DNA from: Antitrichia curtipendula
Lineage: Eukaryota; Streptophyta; Bryopsida; Hypnales; Leucodontaceae
Length of the DNA: 64,000 nucleotides
Direction: 5' to 3'
NCBI GenBank assembly: GCA_951230915.1
Contig: OX579641.1
Span: 3,906,001-3,970,000, forward strand
The position numbers were made by a program, and so were the translations under genes. The notes under the pieces are model-generated. The model saw only the letters and a list, made by a program, of their open reading frames with translations, was not told the origin of the DNA and did not search any database. Of the stretch, positions 12,801-24,794 are shown piece by piece (the stretch's first letter is position 1; each line of letters begins with the position of its first letter).

Positions 12801-14284
12801 TGAAGTAGGCATACGTTTTTTGGATCACTTTTTCCACAATTATAAAGATAGGTAATGTGGACAATGACTTCGAGGAAAGGTTGCACCGATGAGCCATGCA
12901 ATGCACCCCCATATAAAACGAAGTGTACTTGGTTTGAATTTACATTGTGACACCACTTTTTACCCCTTGGATTTTTGCTAGCACCATTTGTGTTGAAGTA
13001 GAGCAACCTCCTTGGGATTTCTTTAAACGTGAGGTTGCCCCTACACTCTAGGGCCTTCATAATCACCTCTGTAAGAGTGTCTACGCCAGATCCATCTACT
13101 AATTGCTACAATGATATCAAATGTAGGATTTGTATATAGTTTTCTACTATATACGCATGGATGCAGAGCTAGTTCCAATTGTCCAATGAAGTTACTTCAT
13201 TACAGGTCAGTGCAATGAATCTAGTAGCAATAATTTTTTTTAATTGATGCCTTCACCTGTTAGTATATAAATTCTTCATTTGTCCATCCCAAACCATTTG
13301 TCTAGTGCATTCATGGTAGATTGGAGACATTGAGGAAGGAATACTGAGTTTGATTCTCCTCATACTCCACTATAGGACGGCTAGAGGAAAAGATCTGGTA
13401 GATCGTATTGAATTGGACAATTTTCTTCGACTTTGATGTAGAAGTTGTCATGCCCACTTGCTGCAAGGTTGAGGTGGTTGGTGTGTTGCAAATAGGTGTA
13501 AGCTAATTTGATGATGGTTTGTTCTGAAAACATAAGTCTAGTCTCCTGCCTTGATGATATACTTAGGCATGTGAAAAGCAGCCTTTTGCCTCCCTTCATG
13601 TTTGGTGAAGGTGTCCCATTTCAAACCAATAATCTTTGATTTCTTTGCAAATGTTGAACACACTGTGAGCTTCACAAGGTTCACTTGTCCATCATTGCCT
13701 CGTAAGGGTTCAGCCTACACCAACTTTGCGGTCCATCCATTTTGAAAGCGTCGCGTTTGATTATAGTTGGATTTTTTTTGATGGATGCATCTGCTAGAAA
13801 TTGTCATTTGATTCTACTTCCTCTTCTCCATCTGATATCTCCATGAGGTCAGCTCGTAGATGATGGCGTATTTCAAGAATTATCTTTGTAGGTGTGGTTC
13901 GGCCATTACTACTGCTACCGCCCTACAATTTGGGAGGAGGCCAAGATCCCAACAATATTGTGTCTTAAGACACAACATTCACAAAACATTGTTTGTCGTG
14001 GACTAAGTAGCTAGTGACATTGGACCCGATTGTGAGGTGCCCAGGATTAGGGGCTACGGATTCATTGCATTTCGAAAGCTTGTAAGTTTTTTTGCGATTG
14101 ATGAAGCTTCCCATGCATTGCCACGTGACTTGGTGTCTTTAAGGTGTACAACCTTTCCTTTCATTTGGCAACGGCATTTTGCAGCTTCCTTCTCTACCTT
14201 CTGATCTGCAGTACAGTCAGCTCGAGCTTGGGCAACTTTGTTGAGCTCCTTGTGCTGCTCTACACTTGCCTCCCACATTAGCAC
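9838..14284 (-). pseudogene. Degenerate hAT-family transposase
   Basis: Read on the minus strand, domain order matches plant hAT transposases. A basic cysteine-containing N-terminal stretch (14284-14054) is followed by a BED-like finger near 13720-13560 (VCSTFAKKSK, then KWDTFTKHEGR). An in-frame TAG follows. The core has FIALTCNEVTSLDN near 13200, then GVHCMAHRCNLSSKSLS and the MSWISLLEPLK region (13066-12673), then RLLANYQTLIAKMMADYN (12700-12640) and a RDMYICDFIAASKLAEGQLY segment (about 11540-11460). The C-terminal half starts near 10320 (ALGVVYPQY, then HLTTLMLYY). It ends with the dimerisation domain VLRSVKDERCFNSLAFLENK and LNIHLECVV (about 10000-9840). Several in-frame stops, frame changes and long non-coding gaps make it non-functional as read, although some gaps could be introns. 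I found no convincing terminal inverted repeats or 8 bp target duplication. Confidence 0.85.
11067..11152. repeat. Short minisatellite of about 20 bp units
   Basis: Four to five degenerate head-to-tail units built on TGTAATCAGTGCCTGGCGC lie in a gap between coding parts of the hAT pseudogene. Units alternate between CAGTGCCTGG-like and CCAATGCCAAG-like versions, so neighbouring units are also partly self-complementary. The block is more GC-rich than its surroundings. Confidence 0.6.
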
Positions 14285-17200
14285 TTCCTCTTCCCTGCAG
14301 CGTCATTAGAGTGGTCATTGTTGGTCTCCACCTACAAAGAATGAAGCTCCTCAGCCATAAATTTAGTAAAATTACAAAAAGCTAAAAAATAAAGAGATCA
14401 AAAACTATAAAGGGCTTAACATAGTAAGCATCGTTGGCGATGAAGTCTCAAACCATGGTACTGTTACATAACCACAATGTTGACAAGCACTATTGGTGAT
14501 CTCTCAAATCATGGTGTCATCAACAAAACCCACAATTAAAAGCACAACTCGGCACTAAGCACAAAGCAAAACAAATGTATTGCAATTTGGAAGTCATTGC
14601 AGGCAACAAGATAGAGAAGGATACCATACTGTACTTGTAGACATATCCAAATATAAGTTGCTTGCAGCCTCTCAGTAAAACCTCGGCGTAGTGGTCACAT
14701 ATGTTCTCCGACTCCATTGTTAGAAGGCAATGTTCTAGAGCAACGTCCAGGCGGAGTGGAAGTGAATGTTGCATCTCCACAGATAAAGCAACTAGGACTA
14801 GGGCAATTTACAGAAGCGGAGTGGTGAGGAAGTATGGGATGTGGTGAAATGAAATGAGAGAGTGGTAATAAAGGTGGGTGTTGTGCTAGGAAGCCTTGTA
14901 TAGACTTTGGCAACTTCAAATTCAAAGTTGTGGCTTCCTTTGGCTATGAATAGAGTTCTACTAGAAGAACTTTGGCGACAGACATACAACTAAAGAAGCG
15001 CTTGAGAAAATTGGCGCAAAAATTTCAAAGTCTAGTGATCCCTTGTGAAATTCATGGCAAATGCAATGCTTGTCACTACAACTTTCCGACAGCAAAGGTG
15101 GAACCCTAAGCGGCTTTCTAACAATTTTTTTTTTTTTTTGTTCTTAAGGCTTTTTCGCCCACTTTTTTCAAATGGTACTTTTTGGCCACGTGGTGCCAAA
15201 AAAAAGGTTGATTTCAACATCTTCCAAAATCTTATGAATGTACTTGGTAGAGTCTAAAGATCCTAGAAGATTCTTAAAGATTCCTAAATGATTTCTAAAA
15301 GATTTTTAAAAGGATTTAGATTCCCTAAAATTATGTTTATTTGGTCCTTATACTATTCATATCAACAAAAAGTAGGCAACCATTTTGTTGACTTTTACAG
15401 AAAGTTCAAAAATCAATAAAAAAAAGTCATTACAACTCCCAATCAATATAAATCAACTGATTTTCTGTTGATTTGATCTTGATTTTCTAGTACGGTAGTC
15501 TAAGTACACCATGGTCACCCAAATCAATACTTTGAAGGATGTCAATACATGGACTCACTAAAATATTCCAATAATACTAAAAAATGAATTGACAAAATAT
15601 GTGTGAAAAACTCTCAAATCTGTCATTCTATTGTAACAAAAAATTGTGAAATGGATTAGTCTAAATATGTGTAGTGACCAAAAGGTCCACTATGGGTATA
15701 CATACCTTAATTTCTTGAACAATGTTGCGGATGTTTATTGTCCGATGGATGACAAAGAATCCTTCTATGTACAACAAAAGTGTAGATGTTCAACTTTGAA
15801 ATTTTGTGTGAAAAGGAGAGATCTTGCACAATAGTTTAGCCTCCAATGAATAGCTTATACAATACAATTCTCCTAGTGCCTAGCCAACCCTTTTAACCTT
15901 TGAAAAGCTTGAAAGCCCTTTGTGACCATATAGTATATTATGAATTTGGTGGTTAGTATTTGATCAAAACAGTATTGACTAAATATTTTTCAATATAAAG
16001 TAAATTAATGATCATGAAAGTACGTAAATAACAATGTATCACAATTCATCTATTAAACAACAATTGAAGAATTATAAGGCTACATATGGGTCGTATAGAA
16101 GGATGCCAAGGGCCTTTCAAGGATTATTTGTGGAAGGAGGTTGTATTTGCAGTTGATGCACATGCCACTAGATAATTGGTTGGTTGGAAATTGCAATTGT
16201 GTCACTAGAGAATGATTTGCTAAAAGAGAAAAAGAGGTGTGTATGGTGTCTACATGGGACCAAAAGAATTTTACATTTATTGCACTCATATTGCAACTTG
16301 AACATCATATGCAAACCTTGACACATCATTATGGATGAAAGTGTGAACACCTAATATTGACCTTGCATTAGGGGTCTTCAAGCTACAAGGATATGTCCTT
16401 GTAACAAGGGTGCAAAATTAGTATTGGTACAAAAAGAAATGGATTGAAATGGATATAATGTAGTAATGTTTCATCCTACATTAATTTAAATATTTAATTA
16501 TTTTACAAATAACGTGACTAATAAATTAGAGTCATTTATACTAGTAGGAAAATTGAATGTATTGACTAAGAGTCAGGACAAATAATTTCCATAGTCATGG
16601 CCCTTGAGCAAGAATTAATTTTTTGCATTCTTTTGTCATCTTCAATGGTGCAAGTGAAAAGGCTTTATAACAATGCTACAATATTATATTAGTGTGTTCT
16701 TACAATAGAATTAGCAAAAAAAATACACATAAATTTATTTTTTTCAACTCCAGAGATAAAATTTCATTTACTACAATAAAATGTAATTGAAGCAAAAGAA
16801 AATTGAACCCTTTGTAGTGGATAGTAATAAAACAATAATAAAATTAATTTTTCAAGATACAATTAGTATTAAAGAATTTGAAAGAGGGATCAATTAGTTT
16901 TTTGACCTAGTCACCATGAGAATTTGATGAGACAATCTTATGAGGTTTCTTTACCACAAAATCTAGATGAAGGCTAATCTGTTTTATGACATGTAGGATT
17001 CTTTGTCATTTTCCTTCTATTTTGAGCCCATGTTTTTGTTCATTAGTCCTAATGGAAAGTGAATTTGGAACAACCAATCTTTTAGAAACTGTTGTTGTCC
17101 CTAGAGAGGACTATTCTTGTCCTTTTGGATTCTATGTGGTTCTTTGGACCGTCCCTACATAGTTGCAAAAGTAATCCAAAAGCCTCCCTTCAAATGGTGG

Positions 17201-18108
17201 AATAATGAAGGAACTGTTGTTAATGTGTCTAAACTCTATGGGTGTTCTTTTAACTCCATGTCCAATTCCAATTCAACTCCGTGTACAGTTTTAATTGCAT
17301 TAGAATGCAAGGAAGGTGCAACTGGATCTCAACAATAGGGTCTAAATTGGGCAAGGAGCCATGTGGGATATACATACCTTACGAACAAATCTTTCTATAT
17401 TGAGCAATGCCTTGACAATCTAGAATTATAGTTCTCTCATGAAGCCAACTACATCTAAAATTGCCCAAATGAGCACTTGAGTGTAGTTCTTAACATTAAA
17501 TTGTCTTATTTTCTTGCGAATCTTTATGAAAATTGAAAGAGAATTCCATATTTTCATAGCTTGAACTTTGTGTATGAATAATCTTGAGTTTCTAAAGTGA
17601 TAATTAGAGATGTACCTAAAACGTCATGTTTAGAGATTTACATTTTAGGCAAAAATTAACATAAATTTCAACAATGCAAGCCATCTACTCTCACGCTTGT
17701 CAAAGATCCAGGACAATCTTCACAGGGACAAACTATCAAAGTTGTATGTTTGCTACTTTTCTTTTCAGAACAATAATGATTGAAAACTACAGAATTGATT
17801 AAGAGAGTAGAAAAGTTATTAGCGTTCCCCTGTAAGTAATGGAGTGACTACTCAAAGCGTCCAAGGAATGAAAAGAGACCAAGACAATGTATGCCAAAAA
17901 TCATAGTTCTCCAAAATGACAACTAGGGTAACTATAAATTGCAAGCATATTGACATTCAAACATATAGTCACTCTTGATCAACCCCAGAGATAACTCCTT
18001 CGAGCTCTAAGCGAAGCAAATTAGCTTGTTTCACAGTAGAGGCTGATTGACATCAAATTCCCTAAAGAAAAGCGTATTATCAGATTCTATAATTACTACT
18101 GGATTACC
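14285..18108. other. AT-rich intergenic DNA between the hAT pseudogene and PEX14
   Basis: No gene is supported. The left part (to about 15000) may hold the decayed 5' end of the hAT element. The last few hundred bases before 18109 probably include the PEX14 3' untranslated region, but no clear polyadenylation signal decides its end. Confidence 0.5.
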
Positions 18109-21100
18109 TCAACTACCGGCAACTTGGTCTGAGCCATTCTCTGAAGAGTCTGACTTTTCAGCTGGGGTCGGTGCAAGCACTACTCCCGCGTACGTGCGAT
18201 CAGTCAACATACCTGCAGACAAGGAGTCCAAGTGGTTAATCATTTGAAATATACTACCATTAACCACAAAGGGACCGAATGGCCAATGTGGTCACTTCCA
18301 CATATATAGAAATTGAAACAAATATATCAAGTACGGACGAGCAACTGAAGAAGATAACAAACTGGAACAGCTACAACATTGTCCCAGTGGACAAAAGGAA
18401 ACAACACAAATCAGCAAAGGCCACAAGCAGCAAATTAACCCGTAAGAGCACAAAAAGGCCAAAACTGATTGCTGTCATATCTTTAGGAGTTGAAAAAAAG
18501 CATTAGGAAGCTTCAGAAAAGGTAACAAGATGTACCAATAGAACTACAAATATCATGCCCTACATTTCTAACAATATAAATATGCTATGAAAATCACTAC
18601 AATCAACTATTAGGTTCGAAAATGAACTTTCTACTTTTAGTTTTAGGGGTCAAGATGTACTGAGTGTAATACTCTCTGTAGTACCTGAAGGACGAGGCAT
18701 TTCAGGAGTGCGCCAAGGATCTTGCCGATAACCTGTCACCAAAAAGGAATTTAAGCTTAGACAACCGTAAAACTTCCACAAATGAAGCCACAAGACTTTA
18801 CTCTTTTGTCCAACTTAGTGTGGGTTCTGATATAATGACGGTGCCCTACTTATCATCGGAGCATACTTACAATTGGACCACAGGAGTGTGAATAGTGTTG
18901 TCACCAAGTCATTAGATTCTAAATAGGTGAATGCAAGATGCTTGGTGCAGAAAAAAATCGCTCAATAAAAGTCGCTCACACTACTTAGACTTGAATGTGT
19001 AGCATTAGAACTTGACACTAACGACTCAACAAAAACAAGGACATTTTAACATTTTAATGAAACAATGAATCTAACTATCTAACATGGTCGGATAAAGAAC
19101 GACCTCTGCCCATTGTAGTTGGCGTGAAGTCTGAGTTGCTGTTATTAACGTTGTTGCTGGAGCTGGTGTTGACAACATCCCGCATCCCTGAAAGGGCTGT
19201 TTTCAGCTCATGGGTTTGCGTCTCCAAAGCTTTGATTATGCTTCCCAGCTGCAGATTTTCTGAAGACACAATAGACAACATACGACTTAGCAATTTGACC
19301 ATTATTTCCTCTGCCTACCAACACAAAATGGTGAAAACAACAGTAAGGAAGGGAACCCTTTCCCATGGGTTGAACAGTCACCCATTTACAATGCAAGTGG
19401 ATCAGATCAACTTCTAGGTTCTTTCACAATCAAAAGATGCTTCCATAAGATATATTGCAGATGCAATACTCGTGATTCACGGGAAATCCTCTAAAATATG
19501 AGAACGATAAACAAAAAATAAAAACATAAAGTCCTCTCTGATGATGGAAACCACTCAAACAGATGAAAGTCACTGAAATGGGTTTCCTTAGGCGTCAGAA
19601 GTACAACAAAAGAAATACAAAAAGGGCAATACTGATCAAACGAGATTGCAGGAGATGAAGAATACCTCTAGCTCTGGCATGAGAAAACTCACGCATGGCT
19701 GCAGCCACTTCAGAAGCAGCAGCAGCTGCAGCGTTAGCAGCTAGAGCAGCTTCATTTACAGGTGGTTCCACAGATACCCCAGGGGTGGGTGGGTAAAGCT
19801 TTTTATCAGTCTCACTTTCCTCTAACATGATACTACGCACCCATGACTTAAACATTGGTATCAAATACACCTGTGAGCATGAGTACACAATAGACTCGGT
19901 AAGTAACCCCACTATCTAAGCATTAATCTCAAACAAGCAGTCATTGTAAGTGTCTCTATCCCAAATAGAACTGTATAATTTCCATGTATCTCTTTCCTTA
20001 CAATCTTCAGTACAATTCTCAGTCTAATCCTCACAAATTGAATATACAAAACCCTACTTGACAATCGTACAATGTAACTATTCCCGTAACAGCATAGAAA
20101 TTTCTACTAGAAATTCATTCATAAGTACTGGACATGCTGCCATTACTTTTAACATGTGCGTCGTTTTCATTAGACACTAACGTTTTCTTTAAACACTATT
20201 TACAAACCATTGCTTCGGTTCTTCCCTTCGGGGGCAGAGACCATAAAGCATGCAGTAAACAACCACATGTCACAACTCTACTAGACAAAAGAAACTCATC
20301 ATGTTGCTATTGCTTTTTTAACACATGTCTAATTTTCATTGGGCATCAGAACTTTCTACATTGCCTAGTCTGAGACAATGAAGACTGCCGTACATACCTT
20401 CGTTAAAACACCTGCACCAGCACCTGCTGTCACGATTGCCCCCAGACCAAGCAGCTTTTGTCCCCAGCTTAGCTCACTTGGTTTCTGAGCTACTAACATT
20501 TGCCCCGATGATTGAGCTGGAGCAAAAGTCTGGGATGAGGGAGCCCTCGCTTGCACGTCTGTTGAACCTGTCATCTGTTAGAACATCTGCGAGAACATAC
20601 ACTAGAAAAGATGGGACAACAACTGCAAAGAAGTACCAAAGTGCCGTTAAGAATTTAAATAATATTATCAGGACAGCATGGCCACTGCATTCTTGTCTCC
20701 CCAAAGAAAAGTGGTTCAATGTAAGCAGGCATTCATGATGAGAAACGTACTGTTTGATGCAACAGTTGCAGCTAACTCTGCAGTCGAAGGATCCTGAACA
20801 ACAACAATTCCTGGTTACTTCTTTTGGGAATAATAATGAAATCATCAAGAGCTCATACTGCATATCAACCCCTAACTGCCCAAATGGTCAGAAGTGGCCA
20901 CTCCTATATCTGTTGGAGTTAAAATAACACCTTTAGGAAGTTTGAGGAAGGTGAAAAAAAATTACCAATAGAAAGAAAGAGTTTTCTGTTTTAGCTTAAG
21001 CACTTAGGGGTTCACCACAAAAGCAAAAAAAAGCTACTGAAATACAAGAGCAATGTTGCCACATTCTTTTATTTCCTCATTGCAGTAACTACAGATGCTA

Positions 21101-22374
21101 TCGTAAACTTGTCAACCTGGAACATTACACACATCATTGGACATCCGGAGACCAATTCCTGAAGACCAGGTTGCATAGCATTCCAGGATGGTCAAGAATT
21201 CATCACATCCATCCTTGTAAACTTCTTAGAAATATATGCCATGTTACATAATGATCAAAATTAAAATTAAATCGTATTTTAATAACCACATTCTTTCAAG
21301 AAATCATTTGAAAAATTGTACTCTCATACAAAACTTATGACCCCGTGTAGTAAGAAAAATATAATACCGGAACCCTTCGAAAAGCTTCATCGATTTCCTC
21401 TCCTGTCAGGCCTTTTCTCTCCAAAAAGGTACGTCGATGGACGATGGGTGACCCCCGAACTTTGGAATTCGACAGAAAATTGACAGCATTGACCACTTGA
21501 TCTTCACGTATCGGTTGGGCCTCTACTTTCCAAGGATCCGTCTTTGGCTTTTCCACCGGGGCCGCCGCTACCGCAGCCTCTCCTGCAGATTCCGGCCCTG
21601 CAGCAGAAGCACAACCATCCATTCACTCTCAAAATCTACGAATTCATCCCACACACTTCGGTCATGTATCCCACAAAAATACTTCCAAAGGCCGTACGAA
21701 TGATCGTAAGATGTCTCGCTTGACTGAATGAGTTTATTGATGCAAAAAAAGGTTTAATAAGTAACCGAATTTTCAATCACTAAGGTTTTTGAAGTGGATT
21801 CGCAGCAATCTCCAGCTTCTCACACTCTGTGCTGTCATACTCAACATCATCAAAGACCTTCCCGGCTGATTTTCAATAGTTTGAGCGCTGCTTCAATTAG
21901 TAGATGGTTTGAAAAAGAAGTGACACTTTCCCTGTGCCAATTCAATGTTTGGCTAGTGTCTTTCTAATCTCTTCAAAATTCAACTAAAAAGATACCATAA
22001 TAGCACCAAAGCAGTATCATTTTAGTACTACCCCAGCAATAATTTAATGGCAGCACTGACAACAGTTGATAATCAGCAGTAACAAAACAGTGAGAAGCGA
22101 CTTGCGCGATGTCCTCATACTCAACTCAAAAACCCCAAAAGCTAGCCTACACCCGTCGCAACAGTAAAAGAGCTAAATCCCCTAATCCGCAACCGCAGCC
22201 AGCAATTTGAACTTCCGATGTCACAAAATTGTCGAATAATCTCACTACAACGCTTAAATTTTAAAAATTCGAGCAGTTCAAAATGAAGTCCACAACACAA
22301 AACCTCAAATCACGCAAGCAACGACGAATGCACTCACCTGTCACCCCGGGAGGCACTGCTCCTTCTCCGGCCAT
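18109..22374 (-). CDS. PEX14: Peroxin-14, peroxisomal import docking protein
   Basis: PEX14 is a peroxisomal membrane protein that docks the cargo receptor PEX5 (with PEX13). Eight coding exons, all GT-AG, join in frame: 22374-22338, 21597-21368, 20793-20751, 20567-20398, 19870-19666, 19310-19104, 18732-18685 and 18212-18109, giving 347 residues. The conserved N-terminal domain spans about residues 43-89 (REDQVVNAVNFLS, KVRGSPIVHRRTFLERKGLT, then EEIDEAFRRVP). A glycine/alanine-rich hydrophobic segment lies at about 142-159, followed by LIPMFKSWV, an alanine-rich stretch (201-218) and a helical, probably coiled-coil region (about 229-278). The start MAGEGAVPPGVT sits on a short first exon with a good GTGAGT donor. 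An alternative ATG at 21622 would lie in the intron. Arabidopsis PEX14 is about 507 residues, so this one is short, mainly in the C-terminal tail. The last two junctions (weak GTCGTT donor) are less certain. Confidence 0.88.
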
Positions 22375-22742
22375 AGCTCAAAACCGTGGCAATCCTAAGA
22401 ATCAGAAAAAGCAGCCACAAAGGTGGAACGGAACAAGAAGGTTTGCTTTCCAAAATCGCTGGAACTCGGGAGAAATCCCTAGGAGGATCGCATTAAACCC
22501 TAGCGAGGGCGCGACATTGATGGAGACGAGAAAGAGCTGGCGGGGAGAATTGACTGGGCTGCAAAAATGAAATGGGAAAGTGACGAGCCTGCGCCTGGGA
22601 ATCCCGTTTGCTGCGGTCTCCGTAACAAGCGGCGTCAATGGAGACCTTGGTTAGAGATTGTTGGAGCTTCCATCGCCATAGCCAGTCCGGACGACGACAA
22701 CTGGACCAAAAGCACTTGAGCAGAGCATGGTTCTCAGTATTA
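22375..22742 (-). promoter_or_regulatory. PEX14 5' leader and proximal promoter region
   Basis: This GC-richer stretch lies immediately upstream of the PEX14 start and contrasts with the AT-rich DNA beyond it. It is the natural place for the transcription start. No TATA box or other decisive element is obvious. A family C transposon-like element begins at 22743, so the compact promoter is bounded by mobile DNA. Confidence 0.45.
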
Positions 22743-23156
22743 AGGGTAGGAGGCTCAGAAATGGCACACCTAAGGGCTGGTCCGCCTTTTCCGTGCATTT
22801 CATTGGACGGGAATAATTTTAGCTCATTTTTCAGATAAAGAGAAATAGACGAGGAATCTAACCCAAGTGGTTTCGTATTTTTCCAAGCATTTTTGAATTA
22901 CTTACGAATTTTCAAACGAGTTGGGTCATAGGTTCCTATTTATGACCCTAGGTCTTTTTCTAAACGGTTCACTTGCAATTCTAAAGAAAGATGGGGAAAG
23001 CAAAGCTGAATGATCGGCTCTTGCAATTGATAACACCTTTTTCCTTTATTCATTCAATGACTATACATGTCAATTTCAGAACCAACTCATGTCCATTTTA
23101 CAGCCATTTATAGGGTCCGCTCTAAATGCATGTTCCATTTCAGAGCCTCCTACCTT
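22743..23156. mobile_element. Family C MITE-like element, TA-flanked, empty form
   Basis: The left end contains GGTAGGAGGCTCAGAAATGG and the reverse complement of the right end contains GGTAGGAGGCTCTGAAATGG. The ends are followed by further inverted similarity ending in GGTCCGCC / GCGGACC. TA borders both sides. The element is about 414 bp and non-coding. Its interior aligns with the longer copy at 53858-54551, which has a 280 bp block after the shared word AAGCATTTTTG. It sits about 370 bp upstream of the PEX14 start codon. Confidence 0.75.
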
Positions 23157-23404
23157 ACCCCAAACATCCCAACCCTTAACCCTTTAAACCCCAATTTTTA
23201 TTTATAGAATTTGGACATTTATGCTTACATCTTAGTTCAATCATGTTATTTAACCCATTTCCACCAAATTATAGAAGAATTTGTTTTCGAAGGATTCATC
23301 CATCACTTGGGATGAATGAAAAATTCTTTGAACAAAACTAATTCTCTTGAAGTATTCTATTCATCATCCACAATATAGACTTTAGAGAATTTAGGGATTA
23401 ACTC

Positions 23405-24260
23405 TTAATCCCTAATGTCCTAAAGTCCTTGCAAGGGACTTTGGGGATTTTAGGTAGGTTCATGTGATCTTAATTTTTTGACATGATTTTATGAAATTTT
23501 ATTTGGAGATAGGAAATCAGTTTAGCTTTTTAGAAATACAATTTTTATTTCATTTGGTGCTCGGGAACAAAAGTTATGCCACCATGAGTCCAAAAAGCAA
23601 CTTAAGGGGCAACCTAAAAAAATCACAAAAAGTTGAATATTTTTAATTTTTAATTTTTTCCTCAAAGATTATATTTTTGTCTACATCTGAAGCATTGATT
23701 TATTCTATTTGGACTAGTGATGAGAAAAGTACAAACAATCTAAGCATCTTCTTGAAAAAATAATTTACAGAATTCATTTATAATGCAATTTTTATAATTT
23801 AAAAAAAAGAAATTGTCAAGTAAGGTTAAGTTTGCTTGCTTGCTTGATTGTTGGGATTATTGTGTTGTTGACAAACTCTCATTGTTGGGATTCTTGTGTT
23901 TCAATTCCATCTTAGAGCTATTAACGGTTTAGTAATCCCTTCAATCTTGAACCTACTTCTACTTAACAATTTTTTAATGAGTGAAAATTAAGAATGTTTT
24001 TATTGAATTTTTTTTCTAGATTTTCAACTCAAGTCTTCAACATAAAATAATAGGAAATCAAAATTAATACTGCAAGAATTTTAAGTCAAAAAGATTTGAA
24101 AGCCTAAAAATCTAATTGAGCAAGGTGTAAAAAAAGCATGTTTTTTTCACTTTAAATGCAAACATAGCTTGCAATCTACACGGTCAAAGTTTATGAAAAT
24201 TTTGCCACACATTCTTGTACTAGTTTAATACAAGATCCTACGGTTAGATATATAAGCCTA
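23405..24260. mobile_element. Degenerate family A element
   Basis: The left border reads TTAATCCCTAATGTCC and is followed by the family's characteristic block, here CTTGCAAGGGACTTTGG. The interior tracks the 2240 and 48172 copies, with the words GCTCGGGAACAAAAGTTATG, TATTTGGACTAGTGATGA and CTTGAACCTACTTCTACTT. The right end is eroded near 24260-24330 and I see no clean terminal repeat there. It lies in the space between the divergent PEX14 and eIF3g genes. Confidence 0.65.
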
Positions 24261-24599
24261 CAACAACTGGATTGGTAGAAGCCCTACAATAGCTATTTTT
24301 TTTCCCAGTAATAGACATGTCTAAAGCATGAAATAGGATGCCTAAGGCAACACCCTTCTATAAATAAAAAAATTTAAATCACTTGAAATCGTAAAATTCT
24401 TTTTTCAATTGTAACGTTGTTTTCTTCTACCACAGAAATTTATTCCCACATTTCCCGGATAGTGGTTGACTGCAGTTGACATTCTACTCCAATGAGCTTG
24501 TGAAGTGACTTTCTTGCTTTCCACGTAAACCAACTGGAGTACCGTCCACGTCAAGTTTAACCACGGGTTCAATCTGCCGACATGGCAGACGAGCTGGCA

Positions 24600-24794
24600 C
24601 ATAAGACTGGGTTTAGGGTTTCAGCCTTGTCCAACCTCTGTTTTCTCGCTGCTGCTCCTGCTGCGTTTCGCGAAGGTGAGCTTTTGCCGCATCCAAGCTT
24701 CCGCATTTGCAATTGCTGCTATTGTGCGCGAGTGTCGAAGCGTCGACGCGTTGAAGCTTAAAACAGTTTGATTGAGTTACTCCTTCCTTCCATC
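24600..24794 (+). promoter_or_regulatory. eIF3g promoter-proximal region with telo-box-like motif
   Basis: The motif TTAGGGTTT at 24613-24621 matches the plant telo box, which is common just upstream of or within leaders of translation-apparatus genes. It is followed by a pyrimidine-rich tract (CTCTGTTTTCTCGCTGCTGC) that would suit a transcript start. A second TTTTAGGGTTT occurs at about 24982, just inside intron 1. The motif and position are seen. A regulatory role is inferred from known plant promoters. Confidence 0.5.

Noticed and set aside
20474..20863. Minus-strand open frame of 129 codons over PEX14 exon 3
   Set aside because: It is in a different frame from PEX14 and runs across an intron. 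The real exon here is only 20751-20793.
21598..21622. ATG at 21622 as the PEX14 start
   Set aside because: The stretch between this ATG and 21597 reads as a pyrimidine-rich intron end with a TGCTGCAG acceptor, and an upstream exon with ATG 22374 and a GTGAGT donor joins in frame.
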